Origin: Streptococcus mitis bv. 2 str. SK95 | GTDB lineage: Bacteria > Bacillota > Bacilli > Lactobacillales > Streptococcaceae | Length of the DNA: 63,228 nucleotides | Direction of reading: 5' to 3' | NCBI RefSeq assembly: GCF_000222705.1 | Contig: NZ_AFUB01000060.1 | Location: 1 to 63,228, forward strand | Shown: in pieces, positions 26,321 to 33,232 of the stretch | How the letters are laid out: every line of letters starts with the position of its first letter | Position numbering within the stretch: the first letter of the stretch is position 1 | Position numbers and translations under genes: made by a program | Notes under the pieces: model-generated | Database searches by the model: none | Seen by the model: only the letters and a program-made list of their open reading frames with translations | What the model was told of the DNA's origin: nothing

Positions 26321-26653
26321 CTATTTCTTATTTGCAAAGTATTCTTTTAGGAAGTCTTTGATAATCATTCTATCGTTATCTGTGATGGGTGTGCCATCAT
26401 AGGCAACTGAGTTATCAATAGCGTTGTCTATGTCAACCTCTAAGTCAATATCAGTAAAATCTGTTTTACCTAAAAGATAATCAGTAGATACATTGAAGTA
26501 GTCTGCTAGTTTTTCCATTGTTTCGAGATTCATTTTCTTTTTACCACTTTCAAATTGTTGATAAGCTGGTTGAGAAATATTTAGGAATGTAGCAATATCT
26601 TTTTGAGTCAGTTTTCCTTCTTTTCGTAGCTTTTTTAGTCTTTCAATAATCAT
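26321..26653 (-). CDS. ImmR-like repressor, XRE family
   Basis: The 110-residue protein has an N-terminal helix-turn-helix (ERLKKLRKEGKLTQKDIATFLNISQPAYQQFESGKKKMNLETMEKLADYFNVSTDYLLG) and a short acidic tail that ImmA-type proteases target. It faces the rightward promoter at 26698-26726. Inverted repeats there are its likely operators. AGGAA precedes the ATG on the minus strand. By analogy it keeps the ICE silent. Confidence 0.85.
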   Translation of the reverse strand: MIIERLKKLRKEGKLTQKDIATFLNISQPAYQQFESGKKKMNLETMEKLADYFNVSTDYLLGKTDFTDIDLEVDIDNAIDNSVAYDGTPITDNDRMIIKDFLKEYFANKK

Positions 26654-26697
26654 AATTTATTCCTTTCAAAAATTTTTTAAAAAATTTTAAAAAAGTG

Positions 26698-26726
26698 TTG
26701 ACAAAATAAGCTATAGGTTATATAAT
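26698..26726 (+). promoter_or_regulatory. main rightward ICE promoter (TTGACA-17-TATAAT)
   Basis: A perfect consensus -35 and -10 with 17 bp spacing, the strongest promoter in the window by inspection. It is divergent from the ImmR gene and is expected to be repressed by ImmR. Confidence 0.85.
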
Positions 26727-26748
26727 AGATACATAAGCAATAGCTTAT
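26706..26748 (+). promoter_or_regulatory. ImmR operator candidate, 9 bp inverted repeat
   Basis: ATAAGCTAT (26706-26714) lies in the promoter spacer and ATAGCTTAT (26740-26748) just after the likely transcript start. The arms are perfect and 25 bp apart. Confidence 0.6.
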
Positions 26749-27298
26749 AAAAAATTAAGTAAAAAACTTTACTTAATAATAACATTTTATAGGAATTTAA
26801 AAATCCTGAATACAACTTAAAAGACAAATTTTAATTTTCAGTATTGAATGTTGTTTCAAGAAAGTAGAACTTGTAAATTTAAGTAGTAAGATTTTTGATT
26901 CAATATAAAAGTTAAGTGAACTTTGAAAATTTAATAAAAAACGTGTCAGACAACGACAAGCATTGACTAAACACGCATATAAAAATTTAGCAATTTAATT
27001 ATACGTGAATTTTAGGAAAATGTCAAGTTGAGTCTAAACGTGGGTGTTTTGTCCTTTCGCCTTAGTAGATAAGAAAAGGGAACTGACGGCTGAGAACAGT
27101 CAATGATACTTCTTAGAAGGTAGCTAGAGTGAGATAGTGAGGTCTATGTGTTGTATGGTCGGTGTGTGAGAGTAAAATCTTGCTAATGCCTTTGGGTAAG
27201 AAAGAGGGGATATTGAGTTATCCTTAAATTTGTGACCTTGGCGCAGGTAGTAAGCTGAGAAGCTGAAAGTATGCGAAGATAGGAGCATACATTTTTTT
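26733..27298 (+). ncRNA. candidate structured RNA under the ImmR-controlled promoter
   Basis: From the predicted start of the consensus promoter to GTATGC/GCATAC plus T7 (27269-27298) there are about 565 nt without a convincing ORF. The 3' half (about 27030-27290) is visibly richer in G than the AT-rich DNA around it. Many local stems can be drawn: TTAAGTAAA/TTTACTTAA (26755-26776), CGTGTCA...TGAC..ACACG (26942-26975), GGATA/TATCC (27208-27222) and an AGCT-GAGA-AGCT tetraloop. It does not match any RNA family I can recognise. It could be a regulatory RNA, an attenuator leader or a replication/transfer site. Confidence 0.5.
27269..27298 (+). terminator. terminator ending the candidate RNA
   Basis: GTATGC, a 10 nt loop, GCATAC, then A and seven T. 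Confidence 0.7.
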
Positions 27299-27327
27299 AT
27301 ATTGCTATATTCTATTAAAAAAAACGT

Positions 27328-27360
27328 AAAAAGGCTTTGAAAATAAGCCTTTTTATTTTT
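27328..27360 (+). terminator. second, stronger terminator downstream of the candidate RNA
   Basis: AAAAAGGCTT and AAGCCTTTTT pair perfectly (7 nt loop) and are followed by T-rich sequence. Two terminators in tandem separate the ImmR-controlled promoter from the transfer genes. Confidence 0.9.
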
Positions 27361-27422
27361 GCAAAAATTAACAATAGTTAGATTTTTATAAAACGGGTTT
27401 TGTCCTGATAAAGATTGAAAGT

Positions 27423-27477
27423 ATTGTTAGTTTTCACAAGGGAATATAAGAAGTATTCTTTTATGTAAACTAACAAT
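27423..27477 (+). repeat. 11 bp inverted repeat before a small membrane ORF
   Basis: ATTGTTAGTTT and AAACTAACAAT are perfectly complementary, with a nested GAATA/TATTC pair between them. A related AACAATAGTTAG lies at 27369-27380. This may be an operator or a leader hairpin. Confidence 0.6.
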
Positions 27478-27504
27478 ATGAGTAGAGAATAGAAAAGAGG
27501 AAAG

Positions 27505-27657
27505 ATGGATATTTGGATCTACTTAGTAAGAGTTGGAATGCTATTGTCTATGCTTATTTTGTTGATGTTTTTGATTTATTGGATGTTTAGTCATTTGATA
27601 ATTCTGTTTGTATTTGTATTGTTTGTGGTTTTCTTTTCGATTATCACATGTAAGTAG
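27505..27657 (+). CDS. small membrane protein (50 residues)
   Basis: An ATG with GAGGAAAG 1-8 nt upstream opens a 50-codon frame starting MDIWIYLVRVGMLLSMLILL and continuing as an almost wholly hydrophobic peptide with two possible helices and a short TCK end. It is not recognised. It precedes an XRE regulator by 22 bp and may be the first gene of the transfer operon. Confidence 0.55.
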   Translation: MDIWIYLVRVGMLLSMLILLMFLIYWMFSHLIILFVFVLFVVFFSIITCK

Positions 27658-27679
27658 GAAGTAGAAAGGAAAAGGATTT

Positions 27680-28093
27680 ATGTTGAATGTGTCAACGGCT
27701 CTTCGTTTGTATCGAGAAATGTATAATAAGTCGAAAGAGGACTTAGCGAAGTATTTAGAGATTCAACCGAAAGCGTATGCTCGATATGAAAGTGGAGAAC
27801 GTGAACCTAGTCTTGAGAAACTGTATAAATTGGCTTATCTTTATAACTGCAAGGTTGATGATTTTATCAATGTTGAAGAAAACTTTAGTGTTGATCGAGA
27901 TGAGGTTTTGTCAACTAAAGATTTAGACAATTTAGGCTGTCATCATCAGTTTTCTCATGGTTTGATTGTTATGATGACTGAGGGTAAACCTTATGATGAA
28001 ATGATTCGTTTTATAGGGAATGATAGGACGAAGTATGCACGAAAATCTGAAGTCAAACAATTTCTACGTGAGTTAATTGAAAAGATTGGTTAG
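27680..28093 (+). CDS. XRE-family transcriptional regulator
   Basis: The 137-residue protein has an N-terminal helix-turn-helix of about 60 residues (LRLYREMYNKSKEDLAKYLEIQPKAYARYESGEREPSLEKLYKLAYLYNCKVDDFI) and an unrecognised C-terminal half. AAAGGAAAAGG precedes the ATG. It lies rightward at the head of the transfer region and may control it. Confidence 0.8.
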   Translation: MLNVSTALRLYREMYNKSKEDLAKYLEIQPKAYARYESGEREPSLEKLYKLAYLYNCKVDDFINVEENFSVDRDEVLSTKDLDNLGCHHQFSHGLIVMMTEGKPYDEMIRFIGNDRTKYARKSEVKQFLRELIEKIG

Positions 28094-28099
28094 GGAGAG

Positions 28100-28399
28100 G
28101 TGAGTAAAATCAAAGATGTTCTTTTGAAAGGAGAAAGAGATGTAAAAACGTATTCTGAAGAATGGATACTGGGAGAATACAATAGAATTTATAGACGATT
28201 TTGTTGGAATTTGAAAATCTATGCTCATGTAAAAAATGGTGCTGATGTTTATGTCTCTTCAAAAAAATGTTGTGAAGATTTGTATAATCGTTTGTATGCT
28301 GTTGGTCAAGTTACTCGTAGCTATTGTAGTAAGATTGAATCAAAAATTGAAAAAACGTATCATCGTTTTTTAGAAGATGGAGTGATTGTTGAAGATTAA
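28100..28399 (+). CDS. hypothetical ICE protein
   Basis: The 99-residue basic soluble protein has four Cys residues, two of them adjacent (KKCCED). The start is GTG with AGGGAGAG directly before it and only 6 bp from the XRE stop, so the two are cotranscribed. No family is recognised. Confidence 0.6.
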   Translation: MSKIKDVLLKGERDVKTYSEEWILGEYNRIYRRFCWNLKIYAHVKNGADVYVSSKKCCEDLYNRLYAVGQVTRSYCSKIESKIEKTYHRFLEDGVIVED

Positions 28400-28428
28400 A
28401 GAGTCAGTTTTACTGGCTTTTTTATTTT
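28400..28428 (+). terminator. terminator before the adhesin gene
   Basis: AGTCAG pairs with CTGGCT (one wobble) across a short loop, followed by T6. A 15-codon frame with a good ribosome site (28443-28490) follows but is too short to call. Confidence 0.65.
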
Positions 28429-28546
28429 TGAAAGGAGAAGAAATGGTTTTGGTTATTTGTGAAAGGTCACGTTCACCATCTAATGAATGAGATCGAAAAA
28501 GAAAAAACATTATCTAAAATAAAAAAAGAAAAAGGAGAAAAAATTA

Positions 28547-30328
28547 ATGTTTAAAACTAATGAATTTAAGGCTTTTGGTTCAATCCGTAAAACGAAAAAG
28601 GCTGGTGTTTGTGGAGTTATCCTTGCCTTTGCTATGATGGCTATTTTTGCTCAAGGAAATGCATCTGCTGACGAAGTGAAAACATCATCACCTGCAACTA
28701 CACAAGTTGCAAAATCAGCTACTGAAGTTGTAAAACAAGAAACTCAAAAACCAGAAACTAAAGCAGAAGCAACAGTAAAACCTGTTGCCTCTCCTGACCT
28801 TGATTCTGCTGTTAAAAAAGCGCAAGAAGTAGGTATCAAAACGACTGAAACTGAGAAAGTAGGTTACGATACCGAGGAACAAGCTAAGGCAGATGAAAAA
28901 GCGCAAGTTGATGAAATTGACAAGAAGATTGCTGAAAAAGAGCTGAATATCAAGGAAATTGAAACAGCTAAAGGTCAAAACAAGGAAATCCAATTTGGAA
29001 ATAAATCTGCTATGGAAAAAGCTGGCCTGAAATATACTGGTGATTATCCAAAGGATAAGAAATCTGTTGAAGGCTACAACGCAGGTGCCAAAAAAGAAAA
29101 CGAAGTGAACGAAGCTAAGTTTAAGAAAGATAAATTGGCAGTTGAAGCAATTAAGGCTAAAAACAAAGCAATTATGGAAGCTAAAGGCTTGAAGTTCACA
29201 GGAAATTTTGCTCAGGACAAGAAAGCTGTTGATGAATGGAATAAAGCGAATGCAGGTAAAGTTATTTCAACTATTCAGACTGGTTTAACTGCAACGTCAA
29301 GCACCACATTTGAAGCTATTTCAGGTGCTTCTAAAGCTGTTGCTCCTGACTACACAGCAAACGTTATTCAAGGGTATGCACGGAATACTAATCTAGATGC
29401 CAACTTTAATAACGTGTTCCTTCTTGATGATAAGAGTGGAACAGCTAAAATCAAGGTAAAAAATACTTCTCACGGTGATGTTACTTTAACATTCAGTGGT
29501 ATTACTCCGTCAGCGGAGTCAGGATTCATTCGTAGTTATGTAGCGCTTTGGGCTTCTGAAGATGGTGGTATTGGTTACGGTGTCTTTATTTCCGCTGGTG
29601 CTGGTGCAGCTAACGGCGGAGGTGGTGTTGACGGTCAAGGTGGCGGTGGCGCTTCTGGTGCTTACCGCAGTGATCGTCAAGGCTGGGTCAAAATGGTTAC
29701 TGTAGGAGTAGAAACAGATGCCAGCGATGTGAGCGAAGTGACTATCAATGACGTAGATTCCAACCAAGTTATTGATGTCTCTAATTTGGATGGAGCGAAA
29801 ATCACTACTGGCGCTAACATTTCGCAAAGTGGGAACTCATTTACAGCTAATGATTCTGCTCAGTCACAAAGTACATCAGGTGTCTTGGATAGTAATGGTA
29901 TTGGTTGGAGCTTTGAAAAAGGACAAAAAATTAACTTTACCTTCATTCATTCAAACACTTCTGACACTTCGTATTCTATCGTAGGTGGTGTATTTGGACG
30001 TGCTTCGCAAAAAGAAGTAAAAGAAAAGCCAATCTCTATTCAAGAATACACTGAGCCAAAATACCTTCCTAAACCGTATGTTTCAATCAAGCCTTATGTT
30101 CCTGTTCCTGAAGAAAAACAGTTGGAAGTTGAATATCATAAGGCTTACGTTAAGGAAAAACCTGTAACTCCAGAAATTCCTAAAACTCCAGAATCACCAA
30201 AACCACAAGAACCTAACAAACCAACTCTTCCAAACACTGGAACCGCAGCCAGCATGCTTCCATTGGTTGGGATTGTTTCAGGCATGCTTGGTTTAGTTGG
30301 CTTGAAGCGTAAAAATGAGGCAGAATAA
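28547..30328 (+). CDS. LPXTG-anchored surface adhesin of the ICE
   Basis: The 593-residue protein has a long signal peptide (hydrophobic core about 26-42, cleavage after ASA), a charged coiled-coil region (65-240) with two related segments (MEKAGLKYTGDYPKDKKSVEGYN and MEAKGLKFTGNFAQDKKAVDEWN), and a globular domain (about 245-490) with VALWASEDGGIGYGVFI and a Gly-rich stretch. A Pro-rich stalk, LPNTG near residue 560, a hydrophobic helix and a basic tail follow. The plan resembles GbpC/antigen I/II-type adhesins, and aggregation proteins of conjugative plasmids. Sortase would attach it to the wall. It probably promotes mating contacts or host attachment. Confidence 0.8.
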   Translation: MFKTNEFKAFGSIRKTKKAGVCGVILAFAMMAIFAQGNASADEVKTSSPATTQVAKSATEVVKQETQKPETKAEATVKPVASPDLDSAVKKAQEVGIKTTETEKVGYDTEEQAKADEKAQVDEIDKKIAEKELNIKEIETAKGQNKEIQFGNKSAMEKAGLKYTGDYPKDKKSVEGYNAGAKKENEVNEAKFKKDKLAVEAIKAKNKAIMEAKGLKFTGNFAQDKKAVDEWNKANAGKVISTIQTGLTATSSTTFEAISGASKAVAPDYTANVIQGYARNTNLDANFNNVFLLDDKSGTAKIKVKNTSHGDVTLTFSGITPSAESGFIRSYVALWASEDGGIGYGVFISAGAGAANGGGGVDGQGGGGASGAYRSDRQGWVKMVTVGVETDASDVSEVTINDVDSNQVIDVSNLDGAKITTGANISQSGNSFTANDSAQSQSTSGVLDSNGIGWSFEKGQKINFTFIHSNTSDTSYSIVGGVFGRASQKEVKEKPISIQEYTEPKYLPKPYVSIKPYVPVPEEKQLEVEYHKAYVKEKPVTPEIPKTPESPKPQEPNKPTLPNTGTAASMLPLVGIVSGMLGLVGLKRKNEAE

Positions 30329-30346
30329 AATAGTTTAATGTGTTGT

Positions 30347-30386
30347 AAAAAGGTGGTAGAGTAACAGGAACTACTACCTTTTTATT
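30347..30386 (+). terminator. terminator of the adhesin gene
   Basis: AAAAAGGTGGTAG pairs with CTACTACCTTTTT (one wobble) with an 11 nt loop. Confidence 0.9.
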
Positions 30387-30423
30387 TTTGAAAAAATTGT
30401 AAGTAGAAAAGGAAATTTTAAAA

Positions 30424-30726
30424 GTGAAAATTGAAAAATTTAAGTTTAATCCTGAAGCAATCGGGAAAGCAAATTATGTTCGTTCTGAAAAAGCCCCAGC
30501 CATTATTGAGGGCAAGCCATTTGATGGGACACGTCATATTGTAATGAATGCAAAACATGGTATGTTTTCTATTATTACTTCAAAGGATATGACCGTTTAT
30601 AAACCGAATGAAGAAGTTGAAGCTATTGAGCCTATCTTTATGGAAGATTATGTTGAAGGTACAAATTTTTCTGCTTCAACTAATGTATTGGCCAAAGGAC
30701 TTAAACGTGTAGGAGGTAATAAATAA
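30424..30726 (+). CDS. DUF961-family protein (Tn916 Orf23/Orf22-like)
   Basis: The 100-residue soluble protein starts with GTG. The pattern FDGTRHIVMNAKHGMFSIITSKDMTVYKPNEEVEAIEPIF is like the DUF961 proteins that precede the coupling protein gene in Tn916-type and ICEBs1-type elements. The role is unknown but it always travels with the transfer genes. The stop overlaps the next ribosome site. Confidence 0.7.
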   Translation: MKIEKFKFNPEAIGKANYVRSEKAPAIIEGKPFDGTRHIVMNAKHGMFSIITSKDMTVYKPNEEVEAIEPIFMEDYVEGTNFSASTNVLAKGLKRVGGNK

Positions 30727-31184
30727 TGGCTAAAAATGGACTTGAACTTGGGAATCGTGTAGAAATTTTTTCGAAAAAGTATCGTATCTTGAATGATTTG
30801 TTGCTGGACCCAAAAGGGGTCTTGGGGACTTGTAAATTCATTAAAAACGAAGGTGCTCAATTTGTGAATGTTGATCTTGAAACTGGTGAGGGTGATTATG
30901 ATGGAGTTGAAGTGCTTGTCTATTCAGAAGGACAAGAAGATACTGTATTCTTGAAGGTAACTGAACAGTCAGCAGAAGAAATTGATGCTTTGAATCTTGG
31001 CTATCAGGAAGCCATTGATTTTGATACTTTACTCATTGCTTATCATGGTATGCGCAAGGCTGACCGTAATCAAGTTGAGCCTAACAAGCATCGTTTTGTT
31101 TTTGTTGTTGATAAACTTAAAAAAGTAGGTGGTCAATCTAAACAAAATCAGAAGCAAGAACAGCATCAGGAACACAAGGGATAA
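30726..31184 (+). CDS. conserved ICE accessory protein
   Basis: The 152-residue soluble protein has a Gln/Lys-rich tail (GGQSKQNQKQEQHQEHKG). It sits between the DUF961-like gene and the coupling protein, the place held by orf22 in Tn916. Start and previous stop overlap by one base. Function is unknown. Confidence 0.6.
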   Translation: MAKNGLELGNRVEIFSKKYRILNDLLLDPKGVLGTCKFIKNEGAQFVNVDLETGEGDYDGVEVLVYSEGQEDTVFLKVTEQSAEEIDALNLGYQEAIDFDTLLIAYHGMRKADRNQVEPNKHRFVFVVDKLKKVGGQSKQNQKQEQHQEHKG

Positions 31185-31203
31185 TTTTTAAAGGAGAGAA
31201 GAT

Positions 31204-31458
31204 ATGAGTTTACTTCCTGCTTATCGTGGAATTAAGATTAAGCCTTATATGGTGAATTTAAGGTATTATATCTTTTCTTTTTTCTTTTTGTTGTTTAGTC
31301 CCTTGCTAGCTTTTTTTGTCTATTCAAATTTTGAGAAAATCAAGAATGTAGATGTTTTCTCTATTGTTGTTTCGGTAGTTTTGCTGATACTGATAATTGG
31401 TGTAAGTGTCTATTTGACTTGGTTATCACAAGAAAGAGTTTTTTCTTTCAAGTGCTAG
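31204..31458 (+). CDS. coupling protein, N-terminal membrane fragment (frameshifted)
   Basis: The 84-residue frame has two membrane helices (about 24-44 and 55-75) and ends SQERVFSFKC then TAG. The FtsK-type ATPase frame begins in the -1 register across the same sequence and continues with VLERLSKLAYFL. FtsK/Orf21 coupling proteins normally have exactly this two-helix anchor joined to the ATPase. A single base inserted at the T6 run (31439-31444) or shortly after would join the two. AAAGGAGAG precedes the ATG. Confidence 0.75.
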   Translation: MSLLPAYRGIKIKPYMVNLRYYIFSFFFLLFSPLLAFFVYSNFEKIKNVDVFSIVVSVVLLILIIGVSVYLTWLSQERVFSFKC

Positions 31459-32951
31459 AAAGACTTTCTAAACTAGCTTACTTTTTAAAGGAAAATGGAT
31501 ATACATATATTAAAAAGATTAAGACTAATTCAGGAACTAGGGATAAAATTGTATTTCCTGTTGTTTATATGAAGCAGAATCGTTATGATTTGGAGATTGC
31601 TTTTAAAATGGCTGGAAATAAGTTTCAGGATAAGTTTAAGAAGATTGGTAGTGATTTAGAGACTACTTTCTTCATGGATTTTATGGAAGTTCAGGACGAT
31701 ATTAAGTTTAAGACCTATAAGATGGCTTATTCTGCTTTCTTGAATCGAATTAAGGTAACTGATGTGGAGTATTCTGATAAGGGTATTCAACTGATGAAAA
31801 ATCTGTATTGGAATCCTATTGATGATCCTCATTTACTTGTTTGTGGTGGTACTGGTGGTGGTAAAACGGTATTACTGAGAACATTGATTCGTGCTATGGC
31901 TAAAGTTGGAGTAGTAGATATTTGTGATCCAAAACAAGCGGACTTTGTGACTATGGCAGAACAGAAAGCTTTTGAAGGTCGTATTTCTTATGAGGTTAAT
32001 GATATTGTCGAAATGATTGAAAGGGCTGTTGGTATCATGTTTGCTCGCTATGCTTATATGCGACAAAAACGTGAAGAAAATAGCGATAAGGACTTACGTA
32101 AGTTTTATGAGTATGGTCTCGAACCTTATTACTTGGTTTGTGATGAATACAATGCTTTGTGTGCCATGCTTGACTTTCAAACGAGACAGCGCTTGGATAA
32201 TGCGATGGGTCAGTTCTTACTACTTGGAAGGCAAGCTGGCTGCTTTGCAGTTATAGCTATGCAGAAGCCTTCAAGAGAAGATTTAGGTTCAAAACTACAA
32301 GCGAATATCAATTTCCGAATTTCTGTTGGTCGATTGGATGAGGTTGGATATGATTTAGCCTTCGGCGAAGTCAATAGGAATAAGGAATTTAAGTACGTTA
32401 AGTACCTGGGCGGTAAGCGAGTTTATGGTCGTGGGTACGCTAGCGTATATGGAGAAGTCGCAAGGGAATTCTATTCACCTTTGTTAGAAAAGGGGTTCTC
32501 TTTTACTGATGAATATGAGAAGATTGAGCGACGACAAAATCCTTTCAATCCTTTGGAAAATCCTGATGCTCAATTATCAGAAGAAGAAAAAGAAAATATT
32601 CAAGCTGAAATGGAAGCGCAAGAGGAATTGCAAAAAGGGGAAGTTAAGAAGGCTAGTCCTGAGTTGGTTCAGGAGTTGATGGCTAGTAAACGACAGAAGG
32701 GAGAAAACAATTTTGGTGATCTTGTGAAGGCGAGTGATTTCTCAAGGACTATTGGTGTTAGTTTTTCATCTGTTCAAAATTTATTGAATAAATTGGAAGA
32801 AAAAGATGTCATAACTGTTAGTCGAGAAGATGGTTTTTTGTATTTAGATAAAAGACAGATGGCCTTGGTCAAAGATTTGTTTGAGTTAAAGAAAGCTAGT
32901 ACTCAGAAATGGACTGAAATACTAGAAGACTATCCTTTTGAAGAATATTGA
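31419..32951 (+). CDS. FtsK/SpoIIIE-type conjugation coupling protein, ATPase part (Orf21-like)
   Basis: The frame of up to 510 residues (TTG at 31419) holds Walker A GGTGGGKTVLLRTL near residue 143, Walker B YLVCDEYNAL near 240, the LLGRQAGCFAVIAMQKPS motif, and a C-terminal winged helix (DFSRTIGVSFSSVQNLLNKLEEKDVITV, about 440-490). It pumps or docks the relaxase-DNA complex at the secretion channel. It is separated from its membrane anchor by a frameshift, so unless the joint frame is restored, conjugation is probably blocked. It could also be a sequencing error. Confidence 0.8.
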   Translation: MVITRKSFFFQVLERLSKLAYFLKENGYTYIKKIKTNSGTRDKIVFPVVYMKQNRYDLEIAFKMAGNKFQDKFKKIGSDLETTFFMDFMEVQDDIKFKTYKMAYSAFLNRIKVTDVEYSDKGIQLMKNLYWNPIDDPHLLVCGGTGGGKTVLLRTLIRAMAKVGVVDICDPKQADFVTMAEQKAFEGRISYEVNDIVEMIERAVGIMFARYAYMRQKREENSDKDLRKFYEYGLEPYYLVCDEYNALCAMLDFQTRQRLDNAMGQFLLLGRQAGCFAVIAMQKPSREDLGSKLQANINFRISVGRLDEVGYDLAFGEVNRNKEFKYVKYLGGKRVYGRGYASVYGEVAREFYSPLLEKGFSFTDEYEKIERRQNPFNPLENPDAQLSEEEKENIQAEMEAQEELQKGEVKKASPELVQELMASKRQKGENNFGDLVKASDFSRTIGVSFSSVQNLLNKLEEKDVITVSREDGFLYLDKRQMALVKDLFELKKASTQKWTEILEDYPFEEY

Positions 32952-32954
32952 TTG

Positions 32955-32981
32955 AGGAGAATTATTCTCCTCTTTTTTTGT
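32955..32981 (+). terminator. terminator after the coupling protein gene
   Basis: GAGGAGAA-TTA-TTCTCCTC followed by a T run. Confidence 0.9.
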
Positions 32982-32990
32982 TTAGATAAG

Positions 32991-33096
32991 AGTTGGTTGA
33001 ATAGAGCCTACTAGTAGCTAGTAGCAGAAGCGAGGAAGCGAAGCGACGAGCGCCTGCGGTCACTAGCGGTCACTAGTAGGCTCTATTCAACTAATT
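32991..33096. repeat. large imperfect cruciform beside oriT
   Basis: A perfect 19 bp inverted repeat (TTGAATAGAGCCTACTAGT at 32997-33015 and its complement at 33072-33090) extends to about 26 bp with wobble pairs. The 56 nt between the arms are GC-rich, with repeated GCGA motifs and a 10 bp tandem duplication (GCGGTCACTA at 33056-33075). It lies between the coupling protein and relaxase genes, where oriT and single-strand origins sit in related ICEs. Confidence 0.85.
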
Positions 33097-33097
33097 A

Positions 33098-33121
33098 ACC
33101 CACCTATTCTAATAGGTGGGT
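33098..33121 (+). other. oriT nic-site candidate
   Basis: ACCCACCTATT, CT, AATAGGTGGGT form a perfect 11 bp hairpin. The right arm with loop, CTAATAGGTGGGTAAC, closely resembles the nic regions of Tn916 and ICEBs1 (CTAACAGG followed by a G run and GT). The relaxase gene begins 112 bp downstream. Confidence 0.75.
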
Positions 33122-33232
33122 AACAAGAGTTACAAAATGCACTTCGCACTTACAGCCACGTGGCTTCAAGGTGTGTCTTTTTTGCAATTTCTTGTATCCC
33201 TTTTAGTAAAAATAAGGAGTTTTATAGGAGAA

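Noticed and set aside
31419-31458. Programmed -1 frameshifting in the coupling protein
   Set aside because: The T6 run is not a clean X-XXY-YYZ slippery heptamer in the zero frame, and no downstream pseudoknot is obvious. A simple indel is the more economical reading.
33116-33232. Longer relaxase start through the oriT hairpin
   Set aside because: The extra 39 residues would come from nic-site DNA and have no family support. The ATG at 33233 has a proper AGGAG.
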